A stretch of 64,000 bases of DNA. It comes from DATFVJ01 sp035517695 (lineage in GTDB: Bacteria > Actinomycetota > Actinomycetes > Streptosporangiales > Streptosporangiaceae). Positions 1 through 7,834 of this stretch are shown here, in pieces. Made by a program: the position numbers and the translations under genes. Under the pieces are notes generated by a model. That model searched no databases. It saw nothing but the letters and a program-made list of their open reading frames with translations, and had not been told where the DNA came from. Where the stretch lies: contig DATIYI010000282.1 of NCBI GenBank assembly GCA_035517695.1, positions 1 through 64,000 of the forward strand. Reading direction: 5' to 3'. The first letter of the stretch is position 1, and every line of letters starts with the position of its first letter.

Positions 1-697
1 GGTTCGCCGTGCCGTACACGCCGGGGGCCGCTTCCACGCCGTCCAGGTGCGCGACGAAACTCACGCGGGTGTGCTCGGGCCAGTAGGTCCTGGTCCGGAA
101 CGCGACGGTTTCGTCGCCATCCCAGTACCATGCGCCGGTAACGGGCTTGGAGGTCGTCAGCTGCAAAGATCGCTCCACCGCCACCTTGTTCGTGACCGGA
201 CGGCTGAACGTGATGGCAATCGGCATGCCGACGCCGTAGTCCTGGCCATCGCCGAGGACGGTCTGGGCCTGGACGGTCGCGGACGGGGTGAGGGTGCGGA
301 ACGAACTCGTCTCGGTCACGGTCTTGCCCGACGAGCTCACCGCGGTCGCCGTCGCGACGTACTCGCTCGACGGCTGCAGCGCCCACACGCTCTGCCAGGT
401 TGTCCCGCTCGCATTGAAACTGCCGCTCAGAGGGTCGGCGCCCTCGGTGACCGTGACGTTCTTGATCACGCCATGCGAGGCAGTAACCGTCACGCCCTGG
501 TTCGGCTGCGCGTTGTCGGTGCCGTTCGCTGGCGTTATCGTCAGTTGCGCCGCGGGGATGGCCACTCGGTGGCTCTCCGCGGAGCAGGCCGCAACGAGCA
601 GGCCCAGGGCCGCGAGTAATGCCGTGACTATCAGCCGCTGGCGGCGGGTAGCGAGAGCGCTTCGCCAGCCCGAGTCCATCCCGCCGTTGTTCTGCAC
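1..697 (-). CDS. Ig-like domain lipoprotein, probable L,D-transpeptidase (3' end outside window)
   Basis: Reading leftwards from a GTG at 697 (or ATG at 679), the protein opens with an Arg-rich segment, a hydrophobic stretch and a lipobox LLVAAC, so it should be a lipoprotein. Two Ig-like modules follow: one with ITPANGTDNAQPNQGVTVTA, and a second with the FSRPVTNKVAVERSL motif and TGAWYWDGDETVAFRT. This matches the N-terminal half of mycobacterial-type L,D-transpeptidases, which crosslink peptidoglycan outside the membrane through a YkuD domain. The YkuD catalytic Cys/His region lies beyond position 1 and is not seen, so the enzymatic call rests on the Ig modules. The frame stays open to the window edge. 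Confidence 0.8.
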   Translation of the reverse strand, partial: MQNNGGMDSGWRSALATRRQRLIVTALLAALGLLVAACSAESHRVAIPAAQLTITPANGTDNAQPNQGVTVTASHGVIKNVTVTEGADPLSGSFNASGTTWQSVWALQPSSEYVATATAVSSSGKTVTETSSFRTLTPSATVQAQTVLGDGQDYGVGMPIAITFSRPVTNKVAVERSLQLTTSKPVTGAWYWDGDETVAFRTRTYWPEHTRVSFVAHLDGVEAAPGVYGTAN

Positions 698-912
698 CTA
701 TGATCCTCCCCGCTGCTGGCCGGGCCCGTCGTGGCGGCGATTGCCTGCCGCTAAGGCCCGGCACGAAATCCCATCAGCTCGTGCGCGCGGAGAAAGCCAT
801 ATCCCCGGGTGTCGCCCGCCCTTCCCGCCGGCGGGTATCCGTTCCTCGGCAATCCCCCACGTGAAGGCGGAGCTTGGCAGCCGGTGATTGGCCTTCTCAA
901 CGACGTCACTTC

Positions 913-957
913 AACCCTAAGGGCCGTTATCCGGGCGATACCCGCCGCCCTTGGGTT
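913..957. terminator. Imperfect stem-loop
   Basis: AACCCTAAGGGC at 913-924 pairs with GCCCTTGGGTT at 947-957 with one bulged base, and a smaller CGGG/CCCG stem sits in the loop. It lies at the end of the broken FAD oxidoreductase reading leftwards, so it could be that gene's old terminator. No T-tract is visible. The rest of 698-926 shows no gene. Confidence 0.3.
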
Positions 958-1235
958 AATAACCGTGGATGGCGGCAAAATTCAGCCCTCAACACGGTCA
1001 TAACGGCTTCAAGTCGGTGGGCAGGAGACCTGGTCACGCGGAACTCATGGGCGTCCGGCCAGGGTGCCTCGGTCGTGGCTGCCGCGCCTAGCTGATGCCT
1101 TCCTTCGAGCACGACTGTCGGTGCGCCCGCTGTCGGTGCGCCCGCTGTCGGTGCGCCCGCGCGTGCCAGGTAAGCGGACGCGACCAGCCCGTTGTGACCT
1201 CCGCCCACGACGGTAGTGTCATACGATCCGGCCAT
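927..1235 (-). pseudogene. N-terminal remnant of an FAD-dependent oxidoreductase (phytoene desaturase/CrtI-like)
   Basis: From an ATG at 1235 the translation starts with a dinucleotide-binding motif, VVGGGHNGLVASAYLARAG, then VVLEGRHQLGAAATTEAPWP, which matches the first 60 or so residues of CrtI-like FAD oxidoreductases (normally about 500 aa). After that the similarity stops, and the frame ends at 927 after about 100 codons. The two conserved blocks are separated by a 15-bp tandem triplication that encodes GAPTA. The gene diverges from a TetR regulator across a palindromic operator, so it was probably that regulator's target before it was truncated. Confidence 0.65.
1116..1160. repeat. 15-bp tandem repeat, three copies
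   Basis: TGTCGGTGCGCCCGC occurs three times in perfect tandem at 1116-1130, 1131-1145 and 1146-1160. It adds GAPTA units inside the FAD oxidoreductase remnant, between its nucleotide-binding strand and the next beta strand. Confidence 0.9.
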
Positions 1236-1257
1236 AAGTCCCGAATCCCTCCGAGTT

Positions 1258-1273
1258 GACTGAATGTTCAGTC
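1258..1273. promoter_or_regulatory. Palindromic TetR-type operator
   Basis: GACTGAA-TG-TTCAGTC is a perfect 7+2+7 inverted repeat. It sits 22 bp upstream of the FAD oxidoreductase start (1235) and about 94 bp upstream of the TetR gene start (1367). Size and position fit a TetR dimer site controlling both divergent genes. Confidence 0.6.
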
Positions 1274-1366
1274 TAGGAATTTGATACCTTCGGAACAAGG
1301 ACGTCGGTTCACCGCCGCGCCGATAACCGCTGACCCGCCTCAGGCTGGTGCCTCCCGAGGTTCGGA

Positions 1367-2059
1367 ATGCACAAGGATGTCGCTATGGATGGGCAGGCTG
1401 ACGTGACCAGCGGTACGGCTGACCAGCGCAGGGCCCAAATGGTCCGCGCGGCGCTCGATGTCATCGTGGCGCGCGGCTTCGCGGAGACCCGCATCGCGGA
1501 CGTGGCCCAGCGTGCGGGCACCAGTGCTGCGCTTGTGATCTATTACTTCAAGACCAAGGATCAGTTGCTGACGGAGGCGATCCGCTACTCAGAGGACAGC
1601 TGGTACGCCGAGGGACAACGGCGGATGGCGGCGGTTCCGACTGCGGCAGGCAAGCTCGAGGAGATCATCGCCATGACCTGCTTGCCGGAAGCCGATACCG
1701 GGCCTGCCGGGTCCCGGTTGATATGGCTGGACTTCTGGGCACGGGCAGCCAGGCACGTCGAGGTCGCCAGCGTGCGGCAAAAGTCCGACCAACGGTGGCG
1801 GGAGACGATCCAGTCCCTCGTGCTCGCTGGGCAGGAGTCCGGTGAGTTCCATGTGCTGGATTCCCTGGACTTCGCCGACTCGCTGTCCGCGATGCTCGAC
1901 GGCTTCGCTATCCAGATCGCGCTCGGTGACCCGGCGGTGGACGCGGCGCGGGCCTTCAAGCTGAGCATGTGCTTTGCCGCGCATCAGCTGGGATTCGAAT
2001 GGATCTGGCCGCAAAGCGGCGGCATGACCCGCGAGCCCTCTTCCGGGCAGCAGCCGTAG
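1367..2059 (+). CDS. TetR/AcrR family transcriptional regulator
   Basis: A 230-residue regulator. The N-terminal helix-turn-helix is clear: VARGFAETRIADVAQRAGTS followed by ALVIYYFKTKDQLL, the TetR recognition region ending in Y-(F/H)-x-x-K. The C-terminal part, about residues 90-200, is helical and ligand-binding in this family (TetR_C_6/BetI-like). Starts at 1367 (GAGG 6 bp upstream) and 1385 (AAGGA upstream) are both possible. It is divergent from the broken FAD oxidoreductase and faces the palindrome at 1258-1273, so autoregulation is likely. The ligand is unknown. Confidence 0.9.
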   Translation: MHKDVAMDGQADVTSGTADQRRAQMVRAALDVIVARGFAETRIADVAQRAGTSAALVIYYFKTKDQLLTEAIRYSEDSWYAEGQRRMAAVPTAAGKLEEIIAMTCLPEADTGPAGSRLIWLDFWARAARHVEVASVRQKSDQRWRETIQSLVLAGQESGEFHVLDSLDFADSLSAMLDGFAIQIALGDPAVDAARAFKLSMCFAAHQLGFEWIWPQSGGMTREPSSGQQP

Positions 2060-2238
2060 CCGCCCACGGCCAGGGCGCAGGTAGGTACGGAGGTGGCCAG
2101 GTCGCTGGCGGACGCATCCAGCTGGTGCCGCGAACCAACCGATTCGCGGCCGGGAAAGCCCGCTCAGGGTCAGCCGAGCCAGTACCTTGCGAACGTCGAC
2201 CGGCGCTGACCGCGCTGGGGAGTAATTGGAGACCTGAC

Positions 2239-3162
2239 ATGCAGGGTTACGTGACCGACCCGGCCGGTGCCGCTGGGATCGTCAGGCGCGAGCTGCCTGA
2301 GCCCCAGCCCGGCCAGCACGACCTGGTGGTGGAGGTAGCCGCATACTCGATCAACCGTGGCGAGCTTGCCCTGATCGAATCGCGGCCCGACGGCTGGACA
2401 CCGGGCCAAGATGTGGCCGGCGTAGTCGCGGCGCCCGCAGTGGACGGCACCGGGCCCGCCGTCGGTACCCGCGTCGTGGGTCTGGCCGACCAGGGCGGGT
2501 GGAGCGAGCGTGTGGCCGTGCCGACACATCGCGTGGCAGCGCTTCCTGATTCTGTCGCGTTTTGGGAGGCTGCCGCCTTGCCTGTCGCCGGTCTGACGGC
2601 CCTGCGCGGGCTGCGGACGGGCGGGTCCCTGCTTCGCCGCCAGGTCCTGATTACGGGCGCGAGCGGCGGCGTGGGCACGTTCGCCGTGCAACTCGCGCGC
2701 ACCGCGGGCGCGATAGTGACCGCACAGGTCAGCGGGCAGGCCCGGGTCGCAGCGGTTAGCGCGCTGGGTGCCGGCGAGGTGATCACCGACGTCGGAGCTG
2801 ACCTGGGTCCGTTCCACCTCGTGCTCGACGGTGTCGGCGGCCAGGTCCTCACTGCGGCGGTGCGCCGGCTTGCCAGCGGCGGCGTCGCCACCGCCTATGG
2901 TGTCGCCAGCGGCCAGCGCAGCGACATCGCCTTCCACGACTTTGCCGAGGGCGCGCCCGGCGCGCGCCTGGAGGGCTTCTTCGTCTACCGGACCGGTGAG
3001 GAAACGTTCGGCGAGGACCTTGCGGCCCTGGCGCTGCTGGTGGCGGAGGGCAAGCTGATACCGCAGATTGGCGCGCCACGGGGGTGGGCCGCGACACCGG
3101 AGGTGGTTCAGGCGATGCGAAGGCACGAGGTGACGGGCAAAGCCGTCCTCGTCAGAAGTTGA
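2239..3162 (+). CDS. MDR-superfamily NADPH:quinone oxidoreductase-like protein
   Basis: A 307-residue zinc-free medium-chain dehydrogenase/reductase. The GroES-like N-terminal fold carries the GxDVAGVV segment (PGQDVAGVV). The Rossmann motif is LITGASGGVGTFAVQLAR at about residues 136-153. No structural or catalytic zinc ligands are present, as in quinone oxidoreductases. An upstream in-frame extension to 1969 is rejected: ATG 2239 has GGAG 8 bp ahead and is where similarity to the family begins. It follows the TetR gene in the same direction by 179 bp. The substrate is unknown. Confidence 0.85.
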   Translation: MQGYVTDPAGAAGIVRRELPEPQPGQHDLVVEVAAYSINRGELALIESRPDGWTPGQDVAGVVAAPAVDGTGPAVGTRVVGLADQGGWSERVAVPTHRVAALPDSVAFWEAAALPVAGLTALRGLRTGGSLLRRQVLITGASGGVGTFAVQLARTAGAIVTAQVSGQARVAAVSALGAGEVITDVGADLGPFHLVLDGVGGQVLTAAVRRLASGGVATAYGVASGQRSDIAFHDFAEGAPGARLEGFFVYRTGEETFGEDLAALALLVAEGKLIPQIGAPRGWAATPEVVQAMRRHEVTGKAVLVRS

Positions 3163-3665
3163 TCTCCACTGTCTCCCGTGAGCCCGGCCGTGCGGGAGCC
3201 CGCGCCGCGCGGCTTGGCGCCCGGGTCGTCGCCGGCCTGTTCGCACAGACACATGCCCAGCCCGATCTTGCCGAGCGGCACCTGGTGGAGATCCTGGCCA
3301 CTGAGCACGCGCTGCTGATGAGCGAAGCCATGTCCGCGCTCGCGCGTTACGAGCTGCAAGATTGCGCCCGGCAGCCGTTCGGGACCTTGTCGGGCGGCCA
3401 GCAGGCGAGGCTGCAGATCCTGCTGCTCGAACTCGCCGGCTCGACGCTGTTCCTGCTCGACGAGCCGACAGACAATCTCGACCTGGCAAGCGCCGAGGCG
3501 CTGCACCGAGGCCTGGAGTCTTACCAGGGGACGGTCGTCGCGGTGACCCACGACCGGTGGTTTGCTCGTGCCTTCGACCGCTTCCTCGTCTTTGGCGGTG
3601 ATATGTCCCTCTACGAGGCTGATGAACCGGTTTGGACCGAGGCTCGGATGTCCCGCACGTGCTGA
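3163..3665 (+). pseudogene. C-terminal remnant of an ABC-F ATPase
   Basis: The readable protein starts around 3180 without a proper start and covers only the end of an ABC-F protein. It has the signature motif LSGGQQARLQ, Walker B with LFLLDEPTDNLDL, and the switch histidine in VAVTHDRWFA. ABC-F proteins (ribosome-associated, antibiotic resistance or translation factors) have two ATPase domains and about 530 residues. Here the whole first domain and the second Walker A are missing. It begins directly after the stop of the oxidoreductase, which suggests a deletion junction. Ends at TGA 3665. Confidence 0.75.
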
Positions 3666-3851
3666 GCGTCGCGCCGATCGCGCTGAAGTCCCGCCCCATC
3701 GGGCAGAAGTCCCGCGCACGCCGAGCTGAGGTCCAGCCGCGCAAGGGCCAAGAACTGGCGCTGAGCTTGCTAGGCTGCAGACAGCCCGTCGTGCCGCCCG
3801 CGGCTCAGTCCGGGCACACTCTGTAATTTTCGAGGTGGAGGGATCCACGAC

Positions 3852-3974
3852 GTGAAGAAGTTGCTCGTCCTTGCGCTGGTCGGTCTCGGCGCGTTCGCTG
3901 TGTGGAAGAAGGTCCAGTCCGATCGTGCCGAGCTGGATCTGTGGTCAGAAGCCACGACTGGCGACGATAGCTGA
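3852..3974 (+). CDS. DLW-39 family small protein
   Basis: A 40-codon gene starting at GTG 3852 with GAGGGA about 10 bp upstream. It encodes a Lys-Lys start, one hydrophobic helix (LLVLALVGLGAFAVW), then KKVQSDRAELDLWSEAT. The closing DLW and a length near 39 residues define the DLW-39 family, a conserved actinobacterial peptide of unknown function typically placed near gyrA and the tRNA-Ile/tRNA-Ala genes. tRNA-Ala follows here at 4845, which fits that location. It is probably a single-pass membrane protein. Confidence 0.88.
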   Translation: MKKLLVLALVGLGAFAVWKKVQSDRAELDLWSEATTGDDS

Positions 3975-4098
3975 CCCCCTGCGGGCTGCTCAGCTTGCCG
4001 CGCCGCCGGAACCTCCGGCCAGGAGCGGCCGACATGAGAGCCCGTCCAGCACGGCGAAGATCAAGATCACGATGCCGCAGGGTCAGGGAGACGACCGG

Positions 4099-4791
4099 GT
4101 GAGCCGCGCGCCACCGGTGACGATGGTGTGCGCTGACCTTTTCGGTACAACGGTCGCTGACGAGGGCATCGTGGACCGGGCCTTCGCTGAGGCCATCGGA
4201 ACGCAGGGAATCGTCACCGGGACGGCGGCGTACGCGCGCTGCATGGTGCAGGTGCACCGGGGGAGGGGCGTGGCGACAATCGACGTCTGCCGCCAGATGT
4301 TCCCTGGCAACGAAGCCGCCGCACAGGTGACAAATCTCGCGTTCGAGCGGTCTTTTAAGGCTGCCATCGACCGGCTGGGCCTGTCCGCTATGCCTGGGGT
4401 CGAGGCGACGATCGACAAACTGGCCGGCTCGGGCGTTCGGGTCTGCCTGTTCGGCGGCATCGGACGGGGGCTCCTCGGCCGGGTTCTCGACACGCTTGGC
4501 TGGTGGGACCGTATCGACCTCGCCCTCGGCCCCGACGACGTTGCACGCGGCTGCCCATGGCCCGACCTCGTGCTGACCGCCGTGCTGCGCCTCGGGATCA
4601 CCGATGTGCGCGGGGTAGCGGTGGCCGGTGGCACAGAAAGCGCGGTCCTCAGTGGCTGCCGTTCTGGCGCGCAGGTGGTTGCCGGCTTGCGGACCGGCGC
4701 GCACAGCGCGGAGAAACTGAGGCGTGCGGGTGCCACGCATCTCATCGGCGGCATCGCGGACCTGCCTGATCTGATTACGCTTGCGCCGTAA
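4099..4791 (+). CDS. HAD-superfamily phosphonatase-like protein with altered catalytic motifs
   Basis: About 230 residues from GTG 4099 (GGGAG at 4086-4090). An ATG at 4072 is an alternative start. The order of motifs matches phosphonatase-like HAD hydrolases: motif I ADLFGTTVAD, helical cap, motif II LFGGIGRG, then CPWPDLVLTAVLRLGI and motif IV VAVAGGTESAVLSG. The nucleophile Asp of motif I is present. Motif II lacks the usual Thr/Ser, and both acidic residues of the usual GDTxSD in motif IV are replaced (GGTESA). Catalysis by the standard mechanism therefore looks doubtful. The open frame and intact fold argue against a simple pseudogene. Confidence 0.8.
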   Translation: MSRAPPVTMVCADLFGTTVADEGIVDRAFAEAIGTQGIVTGTAAYARCMVQVHRGRGVATIDVCRQMFPGNEAAAQVTNLAFERSFKAAIDRLGLSAMPGVEATIDKLAGSGVRVCLFGGIGRGLLGRVLDTLGWWDRIDLALGPDDVARGCPWPDLVLTAVLRLGITDVRGVAVAGGTESAVLSGCRSGAQVVAGLRTGAHSAEKLRRAGATHLIGGIADLPDLITLAP

Positions 4792-4844
4792 GCGGGCCGG
4801 AGGCAATCCGGGCGCGCCGTAGATACCCTTGGAGAACGTCACGC

Positions 4845-4920
4845 GGGGCTATAGCTCAGCTGGAAGAGCACCTGCTTTGCACGCAGGGGGTCGGGGGTTC
4901 GAGTCCCCCTAGCTCCACCA
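4845..4920 (+). tRNA. tRNA-Ala(TGC)
   Basis: A complete cloverleaf: acceptor GGGGCTA/TAGCTCC, anticodon stem CCTGC/GCAGG with anticodon TGC, T-arm GGGGG-TTCGAGT-CCCCC, and an encoded CCA at 4918-4920. Its 3' half recurs at 7159-7203, so it appears to have served as an integration site. Confidence 0.97.
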
Positions 4921-5052
4921 GGCAAAACACCACCAAGCGATCAGCGCCGAAGCAGCCTTGAATGGTTCCGGCCGGGGCAGTCGGTACAGTATGAAGACGC
5001 AGGTTGGCCAGGAGGCGCTTTCGGTCAGGCGGAGTCAGGCGAGGGTGAGTCG

Positions 5053-5487
5053 ATGTCCCCAGCAGACAGCAAGGCACTGGTTCGGCGGTTCTGGGAAGGG
5101 CTCGTGGGCACCGGCGACTTCGCGCTCGCCGACGAGCTGCTCGCGCCAGGCTACACCGTCCACTACGCCGGCAACCCCCCGATGGACCGCGACGGCTTCC
5201 TGCAGTTCCTGGGCGCGCTGCGCTCCGCCTTTCCCGACCTCGCGGTCACGGTGGAGGACCTTCTCGCAGCAGAGGGGGATGAGGTGGCGGTTCGCTGGAC
5301 TTGGGGTGGCACCCAACAGGGGCCGTTCCTGGGCATCCCCCCGACTGGCAAAGCCGTCGTGGGCTCGGGGATCGGCCTGTTCCGAATCGCGAACGGCCGG
5401 ATCGTGGAGGACTTCGTCCAAGAGGACACGTTCGGCCTGCTACAGCAGCTTGGGGCGATCCAGGCACCTGGGCGGCCAACGGGCTGA
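5053..5487 (+). CDS. SnoaL-like ester cyclase family protein
   Basis: A 144-residue protein with the SnoaL/ester-cyclase pattern: KALVRRFWEGLVGTGD, then LLAPGYTVHYAGNPPMDRDG, a central FPDLAVTVEDLLAAEGDEVAVRW, and a GRIVEDFVQEDTFGLLQQLG ending. These are small alpha+beta barrel (NTF2-like) proteins, and most homologues have no known substrate. ATG 5053 follows GAGGGTGAG. It lies just downstream of tRNA-Ala, inside the stretch bounded by the tRNA-Ala 3'-half copy, so it may be element cargo. Confidence 0.85.
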   Translation: MSPADSKALVRRFWEGLVGTGDFALADELLAPGYTVHYAGNPPMDRDGFLQFLGALRSAFPDLAVTVEDLLAAEGDEVAVRWTWGGTQQGPFLGIPPTGKAVVGSGIGLFRIANGRIVEDFVQEDTFGLLQQLGAIQAPGRPTG

Positions 5488-5640
5488 AGCACTTTCCCGC
5501 AGCCCTGCTCATGCTCCATCGGTGGTGACAATGGAACGGGCCGCGAACCCACATCGCACCGAGCTCCTGAAGAACCCGGTGGACCGCTCTTCCCAGCTTA
5601 GCGGTGGTGGGTGCCGCTTCCGCCCTGGACTGTACCGCTG

Positions 5641-5679
5641 CCCAAGCTGATAGTGCGGGTTCGATTCCCGTCGCCCGCT
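5641..5679 (+). pseudogene. 3' half of a tRNA-Gly(CCC), integration scar
   Basis: The sequence carries a CCC anticodon followed by AAGCTGATAG, a perfect T-arm (GCGGG-TTCGATT-CCCGT) and the acceptor end CGCCCGCT of a tRNA-Gly. The D-arm and 5' acceptor are absent: the preceding bases do not form them. It is typical of the 3' tRNA fragment left at the far end of an integrated element. It ends 14 bp from the stop of the CDF gene. Confidence 0.7.
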
Positions 5680-5693
5680 TCGGGGTCGGCCGG

Positions 5694-6797
5694 TCATGCC
5701 TGGTCGGGTCCGTGGAACCTGAGCGCCCAGTACTCCTGGTCCGAGGTGGACCAGTCGATCTGGTCGGGCAGGTCGCTGACCGGCATCAAGAAGCAGGCGG
5801 CGACGCGAGGGATCTCGGCTTGCACCCGGGGGCGCAATGTATTGATGAGTTCGCCCAGCCGCTCAGCGGTCAGGCCGGCGGCGGGCTGGATCTCGGCCAG
5901 CACCAGCAACCGGTGCGGGCCGATGTAGATGGCGGTGACCCGGCCGACGCCCGCCACGCCGGGATCGCTGGTCAGGGCCTGGTAGATGCGGCGCAGCACG
6001 TCAGGGGAGTCGGCGCGCAGCGTGAGCAGGTCCTGATTGCGGCGGGCTAGCCTGACCGCGACGCTTGCCAGCAGCAGGCCGACCGCGATGGCGGCCAGGC
6101 CGTCGGGGACCGCGGAGCCGATCAGGTGTCCGGCGATCAGCCCGGCCAGCGCCAGCAGCCCGCCGATGATGGAGGACAGGTCCTGGAGGTAGACGGCCGG
6201 CGCGGTGGTATCGGTGGTGGTGGCGATATGCTGGCTGACCTTGATCTCCCGCTCGGCAGCTTCGCGGCGCACCTGCCGACGGGAGCTGATAAACGATGTC
6301 ACGTCAAAGACGAACCCAACCGCCAGCACCACGGCCCCGAGCCGGAAGTCAGAGATCTGGCCCGGGTGGCGCACCTGGCTGACCCCCTCCCAGACCGACA
6401 GCGCCCCACCGGTCGTAAACACGATCACAGCGGCCAGCAGGGCCCAGTAGTACAGTTCCAGCCCATACCCGTACGGATGGGCCAGATCCGGCGGGCGTCT
6501 GCTGCGCCTGACCGCCCGGTACAGCATCAGCCCGTTGGTGGCATCGGCCGCGGTGTGCAAGGTCTCAGCGAACAACGCCGCCGAGCCGGTCAGCGCCGCC
6601 GCGACCGCCTTTCCCGCCACCAGCACAAGGTCCAGGCTGAGCGCGAAGAGCACGGTGGACGCGCTATCACCCTCCGGCGTCGCGGGCAGCACCTGGGGCT
6701 GTACCATCCGCAGCATCGCCAGATCCGGAGCCGGTCGGCCCTCCCGCTCGGCCAGCCGCTCCAGCCAGGCGCTAAGCCAGGGCGGCAGCGAGCGCAT
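5694..6797 (-). CDS. Cation diffusion facilitator (CDF) transporter, SLC30A9-like
   Basis: 367 residues with about six membrane segments. Features: TVLFALSLDLVLVAGKAVAA (TM1), SAALFAETLHTAADATNG with the metal-site H and D (TM2), a TM5 motif VYLQDLSSIIGG in which Asp is kept and the usual first ligand is changed, and a cytoplasmic alpha/beta C-terminal domain ending near residue 330. CDF proteins export divalent cations (Zn, Mn, Fe, Co) by proton antiport. The TM2 and TM5 differences resemble the ZnT9-like subgroup, so the metal is uncertain. It lies between the tRNA-Gly scar and the tRNA-Ala copy, probably element cargo. Confidence 0.85.
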   Translation of the reverse strand: MRSLPPWLSAWLERLAEREGRPAPDLAMLRMVQPQVLPATPEGDSASTVLFALSLDLVLVAGKAVAAALTGSAALFAETLHTAADATNGLMLYRAVRRSRRPPDLAHPYGYGLELYYWALLAAVIVFTTGGALSVWEGVSQVRHPGQISDFRLGAVVLAVGFVFDVTSFISSRRQVRREAAEREIKVSQHIATTTDTTAPAVYLQDLSSIIGGLLALAGLIAGHLIGSAVPDGLAAIAVGLLLASVAVRLARRNQDLLTLRADSPDVLRRIYQALTSDPGVAGVGRVTAIYIGPHRLLVLAEIQPAAGLTAERLGELINTLRPRVQAEIPRVAACFLMPVSDLPDQIDWSTSDQEYWALRFHGPDQA

Positions 6798-6798
6798 G

Positions 6799-6960
6799 TC
6801 AGCCCGCCAGCATCCGGGAGCAGCCGCCCGCCGCGAACAGCTCCCTGCGGCCCGCCAACGACAGCCCGGCCGCCAGCCCGCTCACCGGCCGCGTCGGCCA
6901 AGTCTTCACATCCAGCGGCTTCGCGACGAGATCCACGGCCCCAAAACTACGCGAAGGCAT
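6799..6960 (-). CDS. Possible small protein upstream of the CDF gene
   Basis: An ATG at 6960 opens a 53-codon frame that ends one base before the CDF start codon, so it would be tightly coupled. The product (starting MPSRSFGAVDLVAKPLDV) is not recognised and has no clear domain. It may be a leader peptide or chance. Confidence 0.25.
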   Translation of the reverse strand: MPSRSFGAVDLVAKPLDVKTWPTRPVSGLAAGLSLAGRRELFAAGGCSRMLAG

Positions 6961-7158
6961 TGCCACCTGATCGGCCTGGGCGGAAAGTCGGTCCTGACGC
7001 GGCGCAGACTGCTGTTGACCAGACGGGATCGAGGCGCAGACACACCAAGATCGCCGTGCCATTAACGTGCCATTAGCAGGGGTCGGCAGCGGTATCTCAC
7101 GGTCACTCACGGACAACCGCCTGGCCAGGTCAGCGCCGCCAGATCAGGCGTATACGTC
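6961..7158. other. Non-coding stretch ahead of the tRNA-Ala copy
   Basis: No supported gene. It contains a short direct repeat, GTGCCATTA at 7055 and 7066. Confidence 0.4.
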
Positions 7159-7203
7159 GCTTTGCAAGCAGGGGGTCAGGGGTTCGAGTCCCCTTAGCTC
7201 CAC
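7159..7203 (+). other. Second copy of the tRNA-Ala 3' half, probable attachment site
   Basis: This 45-bp segment matches 4874-4918 of tRNA-Ala at 42 of 45 positions and covers the anticodon (TGC), variable loop, T-arm and acceptor end. Two of the three mismatches are the two sides of one T-stem base pair (G-C in the gene, A-T here), so the copy came from a functional tRNA-Ala of slightly different sequence. That is the signature of an att site carried in by an integrative element. Confidence 0.75.
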
Positions 7204-7292
7204 AGTTCAGAAGTATAATTCAAACAATTTGGTGAGCGTGGAAAGGTACAGCAACCGGGCCCAGACGGCCAGCGAGCAGCGGCCGGCTGCTA

Positions 7293-7472
7293 GTGACCCG
7301 CGCAAACTTCGTGGTCTACCTGCTGGTGGTGGCGGTCTTCATCGCCGGGGCGACCGTGCGCCTGCCCGGAGTCAGGAAGGACCTGGAGGCCGTGGACCAC
7401 GAAATGCTGGCCGCGCTGTCCGGGCGCAGTTTCCAGCCGAACGGCCGCGGCGGGGAAGGGAGCGAGGGGTGA
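7293..7472 (+). CDS. Small predicted membrane protein
   Basis: A GTG at 7293 opens a 59-codon frame with one clear hydrophobic helix (FVVYLLVVAVFIAGATV) and a charged, Gly-rich tail. No family is recognised and no strong ribosome binding site is seen. It could be a remnant of a longer gene on the element side of the tRNA-Ala copy. Confidence 0.35.
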   Translation: MTRANFVVYLLVVAVFIAGATVRLPGVRKDLEAVDHEMLAALSGRSFQPNGRGGEGSEG

Positions 7473-7559
7473 CCACCAGGGACAGCCGGGCCGCCGCGGT
7501 AAGTCCGGGCCGGCACCGGGGCAACCTGATCGCGGCCACCTGCGGCTAGGTGCAGCGGT

Positions 7560-7834
7560 GCTGGCCGTACGAGCGGCTGCTGCCCAGCGATGAGCCAGCC
7601 TACGTGACGGACGGCGCTGGTCCACAGCGCCCACCACTGGCCAGCGCGCCGCCCAGGCGCCGTCCAGCACCGCGACGTGCCACACCACCGGCTCGAACAG
7701 GCGCGCGCCGAGCGCCAGTGACGGGCCTCCAGCAGCTGATCGAACCGGGCCGTCTCAGCGCGTGACGTCGGCCGTATCGTCAGATCGCGGGTCCATGAGG
7801 CCACGCCCGGAATCCCGCCAGTTACCCGCCGCAT
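7560..7834 (-). pseudogene. Remnant of a DUF4338/DruA-like protein
   Basis: Reading leftwards from 7834, the frame gives DLTIRPTSRAETARFDQLLE followed by ARHW, the conserved N-terminal signature of DUF4338 (Druantia DruA-like, also found with transposons). The next block, VAVLDGAWAA, continues only after a shift into another frame, and further shifts follow. No full-length product is possible. Identification rests on this short motif string. Confidence 0.5.

Noticed and set aside
1969..2238. N-terminal extension of the MDR oxidoreductase to 397 residues
   Set aside because: The extra 90 residues are antisense-like, Arg-rich and overlap the TetR gene; ATG 2239 has a good ribosome binding site and matches the family start.
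2170..3744. 524-codon minus-strand frame opposite the MDR and ABC-F genes
   Set aside because: Arg/Gly-rich shadow frame; the plus strand carries clear domains.
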